A DNA stretch of 64,000 nucleotides from JAEUQQ01 sp963697285 (GTDB lineage: Bacteria; Acidobacteriota; Vicinamibacteria; Vicinamibacterales; JAFNAJ01), in the NCBI GenBank assembly GCA_963697285.1, contig CAVONI010000010.1, positions 1-64,000 on the forward strand. Reading direction: 5' to 3'. A model generated the notes under the pieces. That model was not told where the DNA came from, made no database searches, and saw nothing but the letters and a program-made list of their open reading frames with translations. This document shows positions 9,201-17,626 of the stretch, one piece after another; within the stretch, counting starts at the first letter, position 1, and each line of letters begins with the position of its first letter. Position numbers and translations under genes: made by a program.

Positions 9201-10562
9201 GCCGTCGACGCTCACGTCCTCGAGCGAGGCGTTGGCGTTGCCCCCAGTGGGCGACATCGGCGTGCGTGAGAGCCACTCGACCGGGCCGCTCGCGCGCGGG
9301 CGTGCGAACACGTCGGTGAACCCCCCGGTGTCGGTGAAACCATCGACGAGGTCCGTGGCCAGGCTTTCGAACACGATGACCGAGCTGTCGCGGCTGATGA
9401 CCGGCCGCGCCGAGTCGCCGTTGGCGGCGGTGTTGCCGAGCGGGGTGACGCTGATCATGCGCGTCGTGCCGGCCTGCAGATCGCGGAGAAACACGTGCTT
9501 GTGGCCACCGGTCGCCTCGAAGGTGAGCTGCGCGGTCGAGGTGAACACCGCGTAGCGGCCATCGGCCGACATCGTGAAGCCCGCGGTGTCGCTGTCCACC
9601 TCGACCGGCTTGTCGCCGGGCCGTTGCCCGGGGATGATCGCCGACACCGAGACGAGCGCGATCGAGTCGGTGCGCCAGTCGTAGACGTACAGGTTCCGAA
9701 ACGCCGACATATCGGGAAGGATCTGCGCGTAATCCGCGGTGAACAGGAAGACCTGTCCGTCTGCGCCGAACACCCGGGGCGAGATGAGCGGCTTCATCTC
9801 GACGCCAGCGGGTGCCCCCGCGTCGGGCACCAGGTACTGTCGGCTGACGAGCCGCGTTTGCCTCGCCTGCAGGTCGCGGACGTAGAGGTCGGCGAGTTCC
9901 GCGTTCTGGTCCCTGAAGTTCGGGATCAGCTGCATCGTCAGCCCGGAGCCGGCACTCGAGAACACCGCGAAGCGCCCATTCTCGCTGAGCACCATCGCCC
10001 TGGCGCCGGCGGCCCTCGTCGCGTCGACCGCGACGTCCACGAGCGTCGTCGTGCGCGACAGCCTGTCCCATACGAAGCCGGAGTACTCGCCGGCCGGATA
10101 GCTGAGGATGCTCGCCGGCGGCAGCAGGTTGGTCGCCGAGCTGCGAAATGCGACGTACCGCCCGTCGGGCGTCATCTGCACGTCGGCGGCGCACGTACCG
10201 TTGGCGCCACGGTTGGGATCGGTCGCCGACACGGTGATCAGCTCGTTGGTGTTGGTCAGGCGGTCGCGCAGGTAGACGTTGCTGGCGCCCGGACCGTCAA
10301 CCCTGCCTGCCACCATGTCGGTCGGCCTGGCGGTTGAGCAGAACGCCACGAAGCGGCCATCGGCCGAGACCGCGACGCGATCGAACGCCGACGCGCCCGC
10401 CGAGGTGGTGCGCAGCGTCATCGTCACCAGCGTGAGCGACTGCGCCCAGGCCGGCGACACACCCGCGCTCGTGGCAAGCGCCCCAACGACCATCCAGCGG
10501 GCCAGACGCTGCAGGGGGCGCAGCGTCGCCATGGGCGCGACAGCGAGGTGGTCCGACGACAT
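6222..10562 (-). CDS. Large secreted multidomain protein: TolB/PD40 propeller, DUF11, CarboxypepD_reg repeats, DUF5719-like repeats
   Basis: 1446 aa. An N-terminal signal peptide ends near PAWAQ (about residue 41). Residues about 50-560 carry WD40-like PD40/TolB repeats, each with a strand such as SADGRFVAFCS, TPDGRYVAFRS or SENGRFAVFSS. A DUF11-type beta-sandwich (ADLSVTVTDAPDPAETNQ) follows at about 560-665. Four CarboxypepD_reg/Cna-B-like units (ISGQVR, ISGIVS, ISGQVR, IAGMVR starts) occupy about 670-1020. The C-terminal third has about four DUF5719-like repeats with recurring WYLAEGAT, WFFAEGAT and WALAEGE phrases. An ATG at 10532 is an alternative start. It is divergent from the PTS operon across a 271-bp gap. 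It is probably an extracellular or cell-surface protein. Nothing indicates catalysis. Confidence 0.82.
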   Translation of the reverse strand: MSSDHLAVAPMATLRPLQRLARWMVVGALATSAGVSPAWAQSLTLVTMTLRTTSAGASAFDRVAVSADGRFVAFCSTARPTDMVAGRVDGPGASNVYLRDRLTNTNELITVSATDPNRGANGTCAADVQMTPDGRYVAFRSSATNLLPPASILSYPAGEYSGFVWDRLSRTTTLVDVAVDATRAAGARAMVLSENGRFAVFSSAGSGLTMQLIPNFRDQNAELADLYVRDLQARQTRLVSRQYLVPDAGAPAGVEMKPLISPRVFGADGQVFLFTADYAQILPDMSAFRNLYVYDWRTDSIALVSVSAIIPGQRPGDKPVEVDSDTAGFTMSADGRYAVFTSTAQLTFEATGGHKHVFLRDLQAGTTRMISVTPLGNTAANGDSARPVISRDSSVIVFESLATDLVDGFTDTGGFTDVFARPRASGPVEWLSRTPMSPTGGNANASLEDVSVDGRYVSWRSAATDYLQPGIADLNGVDDLFVRDRLAQATTLTTIARTGNATANAASQSSTLLAGGAIAFVSDATDLIFTPQTAGTNIFAPTPSVADLSVTVTDAPDPAETNQLVTYTYAVSNNGPSVASSVAVRAVVPAGATFVAAEGGATPSGNVVTFALGTLAVGPQTSRTMRVRYSAPGTATASATVSSAAIDATTSNNAATATTTIIVAPSRWSISGQVRGVGNVALSGVTVTLSGGASSTTTTAADGSYAFANLAQGLTYTVTPSAPGYVFDPPSASFSNMASDQRADFLGSSGSTISGIVSDGANRAMPNVPVILAGGAAMTTTTAADGTYVFADLPRGANYTVTPSARGFVFTPASATVTSLAGDQRADFTASPPQRHDISGQVRDGGNAGLGSVTVTLTGGAAKTATTTPDGRFAFGDLPGVGTYIVTPSAIGYVFTPSSRSFTDMATDQQADFVGTCRPEIAGMVRDRLGMAVSGVTISISPALAPPVVTDAEGRFSVTEVVPGQAVTVSPNRDGFTFDPASSTVTTASCGTRVDDFLVTAGRFTRYFAEGATSDFFDTTFALFNATPDPTTARLTYQLNTGTNVVHDVDVDGLSRVTVNPELIAGLTNAEFSTVIESGQPLIADRTMRWDASGYGSHAETSIAVPLTTWYLAEGATLGGFSLFYLIQNPADTDAQVSITYLLPAPAPPFTKAYTVARRTRFNVWVNVEDPRLANAEVSAVVVASVPVIVERAMYLDRPGQFFAAGHESAGVPGPAMQWFFAEGATGPYLDLFYLLANPGSEAAVIDGQYLLPDGRVLTRQYTIAPMSRFNIWADLETFEGFAGTPLGNTAVSARFTAVNGVAFIAERSLWWPGAFAEWFEGHNAAGALRPGSTWALAEGEVGGPFDMETYILVANVSDFDDTVRVVFYFEDGTSEAITRSVLANSRTNIAVGPEVAAAAGKRFGAIVQSQRPGNPALIVVERAMYSNANGVTWAAGSNSLATRVQ

Positions 10563-10833
10563 GACGCCCCCAGGGATCCGGCGAACCGGTCCAGTCCAGG
10601 TTCTCCGTAGCGCATTGTGTCAAATCGCGCGAGGACGGTCGACAGGACAGACCAGGGGCCTGGCGGAGTCAGTGGGAGCAGACCGCGCAGCCCAGGCGCC
10701 CGATGGGAGTGTCGACGGCGGCGAACAAGGGCTCGTCGCAGCCGTGGAGGTCGTGCCGGCTCGCGTGCACCACGCAGCGCGCGAAAGATTCGGGGACCAC
10801 CGCTCGCCCGTCCGCCAGTATCATGCAGCAGCC
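10563..10833. promoter_or_regulatory. Divergent intergenic region (propeller protein / PTS operon)
   Basis: These 271 bp separate two divergently oriented genes and must contain both promoters. I see no convincing -35/-10 pair, no operator-like inverted repeat and no Shine-Dalgarno immediately before the ATG at 10834. An open plus-strand frame passes through, but its upstream part lacks EIIA-like sequence and is not taken as coding. Confidence 0.4.
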
Positions 10834-13473
10834 ATGTCCAGCGTGTTGTTGCGAGCTCCCGTGTCGGGCATTCTTGTGCCGCTCGACCAGGTTCCCGACC
10901 CGGTCTTCGCCCAGCGGATGGTCGGCGACGGCGTGTCGATCGACCCGACCTCGTCCATCCTCGTCGCGCCTTGCGCCGGGCGTGTCGCGCACCTGCACGG
11001 CGCACGGCACGCCATCACGCTCACGACCGCCGACGGCCTCGAGGTGATGATCCACGTCGGCCTCGACACCGTGAGGCTGCAGGGCCGCGGGTTCACCGCG
11101 CACGTCGCCGACGGCGACGAGGTCCACGAGGGGCAGACGCTGCTCGAGTTCGACGCCGACGCCGTCGCGCAGCAGGCACGCAGCCTGCTGACGCAACTCG
11201 TGATCACCAACGGCGAACGCGTGGCACACATGACGGCGCGCTCCGGCACGGTCACCGCCGGTCGCGACACGGTGCTCGAGATCCAGTTGCGCGCCGCGGG
11301 CGACGCGACCGGTGGCGTGGCCGCGGGTCACGCGACCGGTGCGGCGATGCCGGGCGACGCGGCGGCGCTCACCTCAGAACCCGTGCGCATCCAGAATGCG
11401 CTGGGCCTGCACGCGCGCCCGGCGGCCGTCCTGGCAGCCTCGGCCAAGGGCTTCGCGGCCGACGTCTCGCTGGTCCGCGCCTCCGGCGGCACCGCCAACG
11501 CAAAGAGCGTCGTCGCCATCATGGCCATGGAGGTCGCCCAGGGTGACGAGTTGCGCGTCAGGGCGTCGGGCGCCGATGCCGCGCGCGCCCTGGCCACGCT
11601 GGTGCCGCTGCTGGCCTCGGGGCTCGGCGAATCCGCCTCCGCGACGCCGGGCGACACTACCGGCGTCGCTTCGGCGAGACTCGCGTCCGAGGCCCGCACG
11701 GCGAGAGAGGCCACCGACGTCGCTTCGCCCGCCTTCGCGACCGCGGTGGACTCGGGCGCGGTCGCTTCGGCGCGGGCACACCCGGGCGAGACTGACTCGC
11801 TGCTGGGTGTGGCAGCGTCCCCCGGTGTCGCGGTGGGCCACGTGTTCCGGATCCGCCACGAGCGCATCGAGGTGGTCGAACACGGTGCCGACCCTCGTGC
11901 CGAACGTCGGGCGCTCGATGAGGCGATCGTCCGCGCGCGCGACCAGGTGCGCGAGCTCGCAAGGCGCCTCGCGGCCCGGTCAGATGCGAGCAAGGCCGCG
12001 ATCTTTGCCGCGCACGAGGAACTGCTCGACGACCCCGAGGTGGTGGATGTCGCCGCCGAGGCGATCTCGGCCGGGAAGAGTGCCGCGTGGGCGTGGTCGC
12101 ACGCGGTGGAGGCACAGGTGTCGCGGCTTGCGGGACTGAAAAACGCCTTGCTCGCCGCCCGCGCCAACGATCTACGCGACGTCGGCCGACGCGTCCTGCG
12201 GCTGCTCACCGGCGCCGCCGAGGTGCGCCTCGATGCGCCAGCCAACGCCATCCTGATCGCCGAAGACCTCACGCCGTCAGACACGACCAACCTCGATCGC
12301 ACGAAGGTGCTGGGCTTCTGCACCACGTCGGGAGGCGCGACGTCGCACGTGGCGATCCTGGCGCGTGCCCTCGACATCCCGGCCATCGCGGCGATCGATC
12401 CCCGCGCGCTCGATCTCGCGGACGGCACGCCTGTCGTCCTCGACGGCACAGCGGGCGTGCTGCGCCTGCGTCCGTCGGAGAGCGAGATGGCGCAGGTGCG
12501 CGAGCGGCAGCAGCAGCACGCCGCGCGACGCCAGATCGAGATCGCCAACGCCGCCGCACCGGCGACAACGAGCGATGGCCGTCGTATCGAGGTGGTCGCC
12601 AACGTCGGTGGCGCGGCTGAGACCGAGCAGGTCGTCGCGCTCGGCGGCGAAGGCGTGGGACTGCTGCGGTCGGAGTTCCTGTTCCTCGACCGCGTCACCG
12701 CGCCAGACGAGGACGAGCAGACGGAAGCCTACACGGCGATCGCGAGACAGCTTGGCGCCGAACGCCGCCTCATCATCCGGACGCTCGACGTCGGCGGCGA
12801 CAAGCCGCTCGCGTACCTGCCGATGGGGCACGAGGACAATCCCTTCCTCGGCGAGCGCGGCATCCGCGTCCAGCTGAATCGACCGGAACTGCTGCGGACG
12901 CAGCTGCGCGCCATCCTGCGCGCGTCGAGGGCGGGCAACGTGCACGTCATGTTCCCGATGGTCGCAACGCTGAACGAGTGGCGCGCGGCGAAGGCGATGC
13001 TCGAGGACGAACGCGAGACGCTCGGGTGCGCACCGATCCCGGCCGGCATCATGGTCGAAGTGCCGTCGGCCGCCATCATGGCCGAGGCGTTCGCGGGCGA
13101 GGTCGATTTCTTCTCGATCGGCACAAACGATCTCACGCAGTACACGCTGGCGATGGATCGCGGCCACCCGCGGCTCGCGCCGCAGATCGACGGGCTCAAT
13201 CCGGCAGTGCTGCAGTTGATCGCGCACACGGTGGCGGCGGCGCACGCGCGCGGGAAGTGGGTCGGCGTGTGCGGCGGGATCGCCGGCGACGCCCAGGCCA
13301 TTCCGCTGCTGATCGGCCTCGGCGTCGACGAGCTCAGCGTGAGCGTGCCGTCGCTGCCGGGCGTGAAGGCGCAGGTCCGCGAGCTGTCGCACGCCGCGTG
13401 CGTCGCACTGGCCACGCGCGCGCTCGCCGCCGACTCGGCCGCCGACGTCCGGGCGCTGGTCGCGCCGCGATGA
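10834..13473 (+). CDS. ptsI: PTS fusion protein EIIA(Glc)-HPr-EI (PEP-protein phosphotransferase)
   Basis: 879 aa. The ATG at 10834 was chosen because EIIA homology begins at once (SSVLLRAPVSGILVPLDQV); the open frame extends further upstream without homology. EIIA-Glc occupies about residues 1-165 with H59 and the phospho-accepting H74 (IHVGLDTV). HPr (about 180-265) has the phosphohistidine motif GLHARPA with H193. EI (about 323-879) has the swivelling-domain histidine H505 (GGATSHVAILARA) and the C-terminal PEP-binding part (VEVPSA, FFSIGTNDLTQYTLAMDRG). EI takes phosphate from PEP and hands it through HPr to EIIA inside one polypeptide, the end receiver being the EIIB of the next gene. 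The conserved CGE of EI appears as CGG (VCGGIAGD). A long Ala/Thr-rich linker joins HPr to EI. Confidence 0.93.
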   Translation: MSSVLLRAPVSGILVPLDQVPDPVFAQRMVGDGVSIDPTSSILVAPCAGRVAHLHGARHAITLTTADGLEVMIHVGLDTVRLQGRGFTAHVADGDEVHEGQTLLEFDADAVAQQARSLLTQLVITNGERVAHMTARSGTVTAGRDTVLEIQLRAAGDATGGVAAGHATGAAMPGDAAALTSEPVRIQNALGLHARPAAVLAASAKGFAADVSLVRASGGTANAKSVVAIMAMEVAQGDELRVRASGADAARALATLVPLLASGLGESASATPGDTTGVASARLASEARTAREATDVASPAFATAVDSGAVASARAHPGETDSLLGVAASPGVAVGHVFRIRHERIEVVEHGADPRAERRALDEAIVRARDQVRELARRLAARSDASKAAIFAAHEELLDDPEVVDVAAEAISAGKSAAWAWSHAVEAQVSRLAGLKNALLAARANDLRDVGRRVLRLLTGAAEVRLDAPANAILIAEDLTPSDTTNLDRTKVLGFCTTSGGATSHVAILARALDIPAIAAIDPRALDLADGTPVVLDGTAGVLRLRPSESEMAQVRERQQQHAARRQIEIANAAAPATTSDGRRIEVVANVGGAAETEQVVALGGEGVGLLRSEFLFLDRVTAPDEDEQTEAYTAIARQLGAERRLIIRTLDVGGDKPLAYLPMGHEDNPFLGERGIRVQLNRPELLRTQLRAILRASRAGNVHVMFPMVATLNEWRAAKAMLEDERETLGCAPIPAGIMVEVPSAAIMAEAFAGEVDFFSIGTNDLTQYTLAMDRGHPRLAPQIDGLNPAVLQLIAHTVAAAHARGKWVGVCGGIAGDAQAIPLLIGLGVDELSVSVPSLPGVKAQVRELSHAACVALATRALAADSAADVRALVAPR

Positions 13474-13489
13474 CGGTTTGCAGGCGTAG

Positions 13490-13511
13490 GGGCCGCACCC
13501 CAGTGCGGCCC
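13490..13511 (+). other. Intercistronic hairpin in the PTS operon
   Basis: Perfect 8-bp arms GGGCCGCA (13490-13497) and TGCGGCCC (13504-13511) with a 6-nt loop sit between the stop of the EI fusion and the ptsG-like start. No T-run follows, so it is not a standard intrinsic terminator. It could stabilise or partly end the upstream message. Confidence 0.45.
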
Positions 13512-13534
13512 GGTTGATTGAAGGGAACCACGAC

Positions 13535-15323
13535 GTGCAGATCCTGAAGTCCGCGTTCGCCATCCTGCAGAAGATGGGCAAGGCCCTGATGCTGCCCGTG
13601 TCGGTGCTGCCGATCGCGGGCATCCTGCTGGGCCTGGGCTCAGCGCACTTCGGCATCCTGCCCGAGACGGTGTCGACGTTCATGGCGCAATCGGGTGGCG
13701 CCGTGTTCACCAGCCTGCCGATCATCTTCGCCATCGCCGTCGCCATCGGCCTCTCAGACAACGATGGCGTCTCGGCCCTCGCGGCGGTCGTCGGCTACTT
13801 CGTGCTGGTGGCGAGCCTTGGGGTCATGGCGGCGCTGTTCGGCGTGGCCACGAAGCCGATCTTCGGCATCCCGTCGATGGACACGGGCGTGTTCGGTGGC
13901 CTGGTCATCGGCATCGTCGCCGCGATGATCTACTCGCGCTTCTACCGCATCCAGTTGCCGGCCTACCTCGGTTTCTTCGCGGGCAAGCGCAGCGTCCCCA
14001 TCCTCACGGCGCTGGCCGCCATCGGGCTGGCGGTGGTGTTCGGCCTCGTGTGGCCGCCGATCCAGGCCCTCATCGACCGGGGTTCGACGTGGGCGGCGTC
14101 CGGGAATCCCCAGGTGGCATTCGCCATCTACGGCATCGTCGAGCGGTCGCTGCTGCCGTTCGGCCTGCACCACATCTGGAACGTCCCGTTCTTCTTCCAG
14201 GTCGGCGAGTTCCTCAATCCCGCCAACGGCGAGATCGTGCGAGGCGAGATCCAGCGCTTCACGGCTGGTGACCCGACCGCTGGCAACATGGCTGGCGGCT
14301 ACCTGTTCAAGATGTGGGGCCTGCCGGCAGCGGCCATCGCCATCTGGCACAGCGCGCGGCCCGACCAGCGCGTGAAGATCGGCGGCATCATGATCTCCGC
14401 GGCGCTCACGTCGTTCCTCACGGGCATCACCGAGCCGATCGAGTTCTCGTTCCTGTTCGTGGCGCCCGATCCTCTACGGCATCCACGCGTTGCTGGCCGG
14501 CGCCGCGTACTTCACGTGCATCGAGCTCGGGATCAAGCACGGGACGACGTTCTCGCACGGCCTCGTCGACTACATCCTGCTCTTTCCGAAGAGCACGCAC
14601 GGGTTGTGGTTCCTGGTCATCGGCCCGCTGTGGGCGGTGATGTACTACGGGATCTTCAGGTGGGCGATCGCGAAGTTCAACCTGAAGACGCCCGGGCGAG
14701 ACGTCGACGACGGCGGCGCGCTGGCAGTGGGCGACGTCAGCGGAACGTTCGGGATGGCGCCGCAGTTGGTCGGCGCGTTCGGCGGACGCGGCAACATCGT
14801 CGCCCTCGACGCGTGCATCACCCGGTTGCGCGTCGAGGTGAAGGACCCATCGCGTGCGCGAGCAGATGTCCTGAAGTCACTTGGCGCCGCTGGCGTGGTC
14901 GTCGTCGGCCACAACGTGCAGGCGATCTTCGGGACGCGGTCCGACAACCTGAAATCCGACATGTCGGCGTATCTCAAGGTCGCCGGTCCGGAGGCCGACG
15001 AGGTGCCGCCGCCGGCGGGCATGGCGCCAGCCACCGTTGCGGCCCCCACGGCGAAGGCGCAGACGCCCGTCACGCCAGAGGCGCGCCAGCGAGCCGCGCA
15101 CGTGCTCGCCGCGCTCGGAGGACCGCGCAACGTCCGTGGCCTCGCCACGTGCGCCGAAACGCGCATCCGGGTCGAACACGGCGACGGCACCATCGACGAG
15201 GCCGCCCTGGCGCGTGCAGGCGTGCAGGGGGTGATGCGGTTGCCTCACCGCGTGGTCCACTTGATCGTCGGCCCCGATGCGGCGACAATCTCGCACGCGT
15301 TGCAGGCGCTCGTTCGATCCTGA
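13535..15323 (+). CDS. ptsG: PTS glucose-type EIIC with two EIIB domains (PtsG-like), one frame break
   Basis: The start is GTG at 13535, with AAGGGA about 8 nt upstream. The N-terminal EIIC domain is a multi-pass membrane permease with PtsG signatures (GLHHIWNVPFFFQVGE, AGDPTAGNMAGGYLFKMWGL, FLTGITEPIEFSFLFVAP, then LYGIHALLAG and FSHGLVDYI). The reading frame changes near 14468, where one extra base inside GCGCCCGATCC breaks VAP-ILYGIH. Removing it gives 595 aa. After EIIC (ending near LKTPGRD) come two EIIB-like domains, with cysteines in DACITRLRV (codon at 14814) and TCAETRIRV (codon at 15150). It phosphorylates incoming sugar, probably glucose, using the EIIA-HPr-EI protein encoded 61 bp upstream. 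The break is probably a sequence error; a real break would remove transport. Confidence 0.85.
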
Positions 15324-15331
15324 CGGTCTGC

Positions 15332-15347
15332 CGGCGCCACAGCGCCG
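15332..15347 (+). other. Short intercistronic hairpin
   Basis: CGGCGC-CACA-GCGCCG lies in the 44-bp gap between ptsG and the DUF4199 gene. Both this hairpin and the one after the EI gene follow a similar TGACGGTYTGC string that overlaps the stop codon. No T-run follows. Confidence 0.35.
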
Positions 15348-15367
15348 ATTCCCCAGTGGAGGCTCGC

Positions 15368-15845
15368 ATGGCCGGGTTCATCAACGCCGGGCTCGTCACC
15401 GGCATCGGCACCGTGATCTGGACCTTCGTGATGGGCGTCACGGGTTGGTACAAGAACCCGACGATGATGCCGCTGTTCTTCCTGGTTGCCGTGCTCGAAG
15501 TCGTGATGGTCGTGGTTGCGCTGCGGCAACATCGGTCGACGAACGCGTGGTGGGACCAGGTGCGTGGCGGCATCACGACCGGGATGGTGGCGTCGCCGAT
15601 CATCTTCGCCGGCTCGTATGTCTTCACCGCGTTTGTCTTCCCCAACTACTTCACCGAGATCTCGGCCATGGGTGAGCAGATGATGCGCAGCAGCGGGGCG
15701 TCGGATGCCGATATCGCTGCCTATCTCTCGAGCCAGGCCGGGACAGTCGTCGGTGTCGAACGCCCTGCAGGGTGTCATCGGCACGCTCGTGACGGCGGTC
15801 TTCACGGCGGCTGTCGGCGGCGCGTTCCTCAGGAAGAAAGCGTAG
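15368..15845 (+). CDS. DUF4199-family membrane protein, one frame break
   Basis: ATG at 15368 with a clear GGAGG 5 nt upstream (15358-15362). The protein is a small four-helix membrane protein: helices at FINAGLVTGIGTVIWTFVMG, MPLFFLVAVLEVVMVVVAL and GMVASPIIFAGSYVFTAFVF, then FTEISAMGEQMM, and a last helix. That last helix (VSNALQGVIGTLVTAVFTAA then VGGAFLRKKA) is in a different frame, joined at an apparent extra base near 15752. With the base removed the gene is 158 aa and ends at TAG 15843-15845. Function is unknown in the family. It lies between ptsG and a crotonase gene and is probably co-transcribed with them. Confidence 0.7.
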
Positions 15846-15857
15846 GAGTTCCCGGTC

Positions 15858-16598
15858 ATGTCGCAGATCGTCATCGAATCGAAGCCGCACGTCCGCGTGA
15901 TCCGCATGACGCGGCCCGAGAAGAAGAATGCACTCACCGCGGCGATGTACACCGAGATGGCCGGCGCGCTGGCCGCGGCGGGAGACGATGCGGACGTGCA
16001 CGCGGTGGTGATCACGGGTGTGCCGGGGATGTTCACGGCAGGCAATGACCTGCTCGATTTCATGCAGCAGCCGCCGGCGGGCGAAGACAGCCCCGCCTTT
16101 GTGTTCCTGCATGCGATCGCGTCGTGCCCCAAGCCGGTGATTGCGGCGGTCGACGGCGTCGCCGTCGGCATCGGGACGACGATGCTGCTGCACTGCGACC
16201 TGGTCGTCGCGACCTCGTCGGCGACGTTCGCGGTGCCGTTCACGAAGCTGGCGCTCACGGCCGAGGGCGGCTCGAGCCTGTTGCTGCCGTTGACGGTGGG
16301 CTACCAGCGCGCGTCGGAGTGGCTGCTGACTGGCGACACGTTCAGCGCCGATGCGGCGCTGTCGGCGGGACTCGTGAATCGCGTCGTCGCGCCGGATGCG
16401 CTGGAGGCGACGGCGATGGCCTTCGCGAACACGATCGCCTCGCGTCCGCCCGAGGCGGTCGTGGCCACCAAGCGCCTCCTCAAGGAGGCGATGCACGCCG
16501 AGGTCATGACGACGATGGCGCGCGAGGGCAGGGTGTTCGTCGAGCGACTGACGTCGCGCGAAGCCCAGGCCGCGTTCGCGGCTTTCCTGAGCAGGTAG
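15858..16598 (+). CDS. Enoyl-CoA hydratase/isomerase (crotonase) family protein
   Basis: 246 aa, complete. AGGAG at 15844-15848 sits 9 nt before the ATG and overlaps the stop codon of the preceding gene. Crotonase-fold landmarks are visible: the N-terminal strand VRVIRMTRPEKKNALTAAMY, the oxyanion-hole loops FTAGNDLLDF and DGVAVGIGTTMLLHCDLV, the segment LTAEGGSSLLLPLTVG, where the second acidic catalytic residue usually lies, and the C-terminal helices. Members hydrate or isomerise enoyl-CoA thioesters in fatty-acid or aromatic breakdown. The TAEGGSS form is more like isomerase-type members than classical hydratases. Its link to the upstream PTS is positional only, and the exact substrate cannot be told. 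Confidence 0.88.
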   Translation: MSQIVIESKPHVRVIRMTRPEKKNALTAAMYTEMAGALAAAGDDADVHAVVITGVPGMFTAGNDLLDFMQQPPAGEDSPAFVFLHAIASCPKPVIAAVDGVAVGIGTTMLLHCDLVVATSSATFAVPFTKLALTAEGGSSLLLPLTVGYQRASEWLLTGDTFSADAALSAGLVNRVVAPDALEATAMAFANTIASRPPEAVVATKRLLKEAMHAEVMTTMAREGRVFVERLTSREAQAAFAAFLSR

Positions 16599-16642
16599 CC
16601 GTCCGCGCCTGACGCACCCTCGTCGCAGGATGACGCGGCGGC

Positions 16643-17302
16643 TCAGGCCATGGCGACCAACGCCTCCACGGCCCGATCGATGCCGTCGCCCACCTCTGAA
16701 ATGCGGTGCGCCAGCATGTAGGCCGGTGACGACACCAGCTTGAGCTTGCGGTCGACCACGAAATCGTTGACCGGGCAGTCGATGTGCCGCGCTCCCATCG
16801 CCTCGAGCGTTGCCGCGGTGCTGCGATCGTTGCCGATCGTGAGGGACGGGTGCTCCTCGCCGAGCAGGCTGGCGAGGACGGCGGGCGCGATGCAGACGGC
16901 GCAGACGGGCTTCCCGGCCTGGTGCACCTCGCGGATCAGCCTGGCGACCGCTGGATGCACGGTGCAGTCACTGCCCTTGAAGGCGAAGTCGCTGAGGTTC
17001 TTGGCCGCCCCGAACCCGCCGGGGAGGATCAACGCGTCGAGCGACGCGGCCGTCACGTGTGCCACGTCACGGATCTTCCCGCGCGCGATACGGGCCGACT
17101 CCACGAGCACGTTGCGCGTGTCGCCGGGCACCGGCTGCCCTGTCAGGTGGTTGACGACGTGTGCCTGCGGCACATCCGGCGCACACACGACGGCCTCGAC
17201 CCCCCGTCGGTCGAGCGCAAGCAGCGTCAGCACCGCCTCGTGGATCTCCGTCCCGTCGTAGACACCACACCCCGACAGGACGACACCGACCGTCTTCGCC
17301 AT
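16643..17302 (-). CDS. elbB: ElbB-type DJ-1/PfpI superfamily glyoxalase-like protein
   Basis: 219 aa from an ATG at 17302, chosen because AKTVGVVLSGCGVYDGTEI is the standard ElbB N-terminus; the open frame extends a little further upstream without similarity. ElbB belongs to the class I glutamine amidotransferase-like/DJ-1 superfamily. Visible landmarks are GCGVYDGTEIHEAV, LILPGGFGAAKNLSDFA and the nucleophile-elbow stretch PVCAVCIAPAVLA, whose cysteine is the expected reactive residue. E. coli ElbB has glyoxalase activity in vitro, but its physiological role is not settled. The gene stands alone, convergent with the PTS operon and divergent from the giant-protein gene. Confidence 0.9.
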   Translation of the reverse strand: MAKTVGVVLSGCGVYDGTEIHEAVLTLLALDRRGVEAVVCAPDVPQAHVVNHLTGQPVPGDTRNVLVESARIARGKIRDVAHVTAASLDALILPGGFGAAKNLSDFAFKGSDCTVHPAVARLIREVHQAGKPVCAVCIAPAVLASLLGEEHPSLTIGNDRSTAATLEAMGARHIDCPVNDFVVDRKLKLVSSPAYMLAHRISEVGDGIDRAVEALVAMA

Positions 17303-17626
17303 GAGACGCCCCCGTGGCACCGGACCGCGTCGCCGTCGACACGAGAACAACGGGTCGGGCCGTCGAGAATTCTGGCCCCGGACGCCCTGAACTGCAACAA
17401 CTCAGCCGTCGGCCACGCGCCACCTGGAGGATGGCGCGGCCCGCACGACGTCAATGGTCGCCGGAACCGCTCAGCATGCGGCATCTGCGCTGCGGGGGTC
17501 AGGCGTCTGCTGGTGGCCCCCTTTGACCACCGAAACCGCTTTTGAAGGAGAGGGACAGGTGTCCCTGTGTGCGCTCGTGCGCACACAGGGCTCGCGTCCC
17601 AGAAGACTCCTCTGGAGCAGACTTTC
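17303..17626. other. 324-bp divergent region with the leader of the giant PKD gene
   Basis: This lies between the elbB start (minus) and the giant protein start (plus). The right half is rich in potential secondary structure. At about 17493-17530, GGGGGTCA can pair with both GGCCCCC and TTTGACC. Further on are the two overlapping hairpins described next. No consensus promoter hexamers are obvious, and I could not match any known riboswitch consensus. Confidence 0.5.
17552..17590 (+). promoter_or_regulatory. Two mutually exclusive leader hairpins upstream of the giant gene
   Basis: Hairpin 1 is GGGACA-GG-TGTCCC (17552-17565). Hairpin 2 has perfect 12-bp arms, 17563-17574 and 17579-17590, around a TCGT loop. 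They share 17563-17565, so both cannot form fully at once. Hairpin 2 ends 36 nt before the GTG start at 17627, which has its own GGAG at 17614-17617. A role as transcript stabiliser or attenuator is inference. Confidence 0.5.

Noticed and set aside
13490..13511. Intrinsic terminator after the EI fusion gene
   Set aside because: The stem is good but no T-run follows, and the next gene starts 24 bp later with its own RBS, so read-through is expected.
17480..17626. c-di-GMP (GEMM) or other known riboswitch in the giant-gene leader
   Set aside because: The conserved sequence blocks of GEMM-I/II and other common classes were not found; only generic hairpins are visible.
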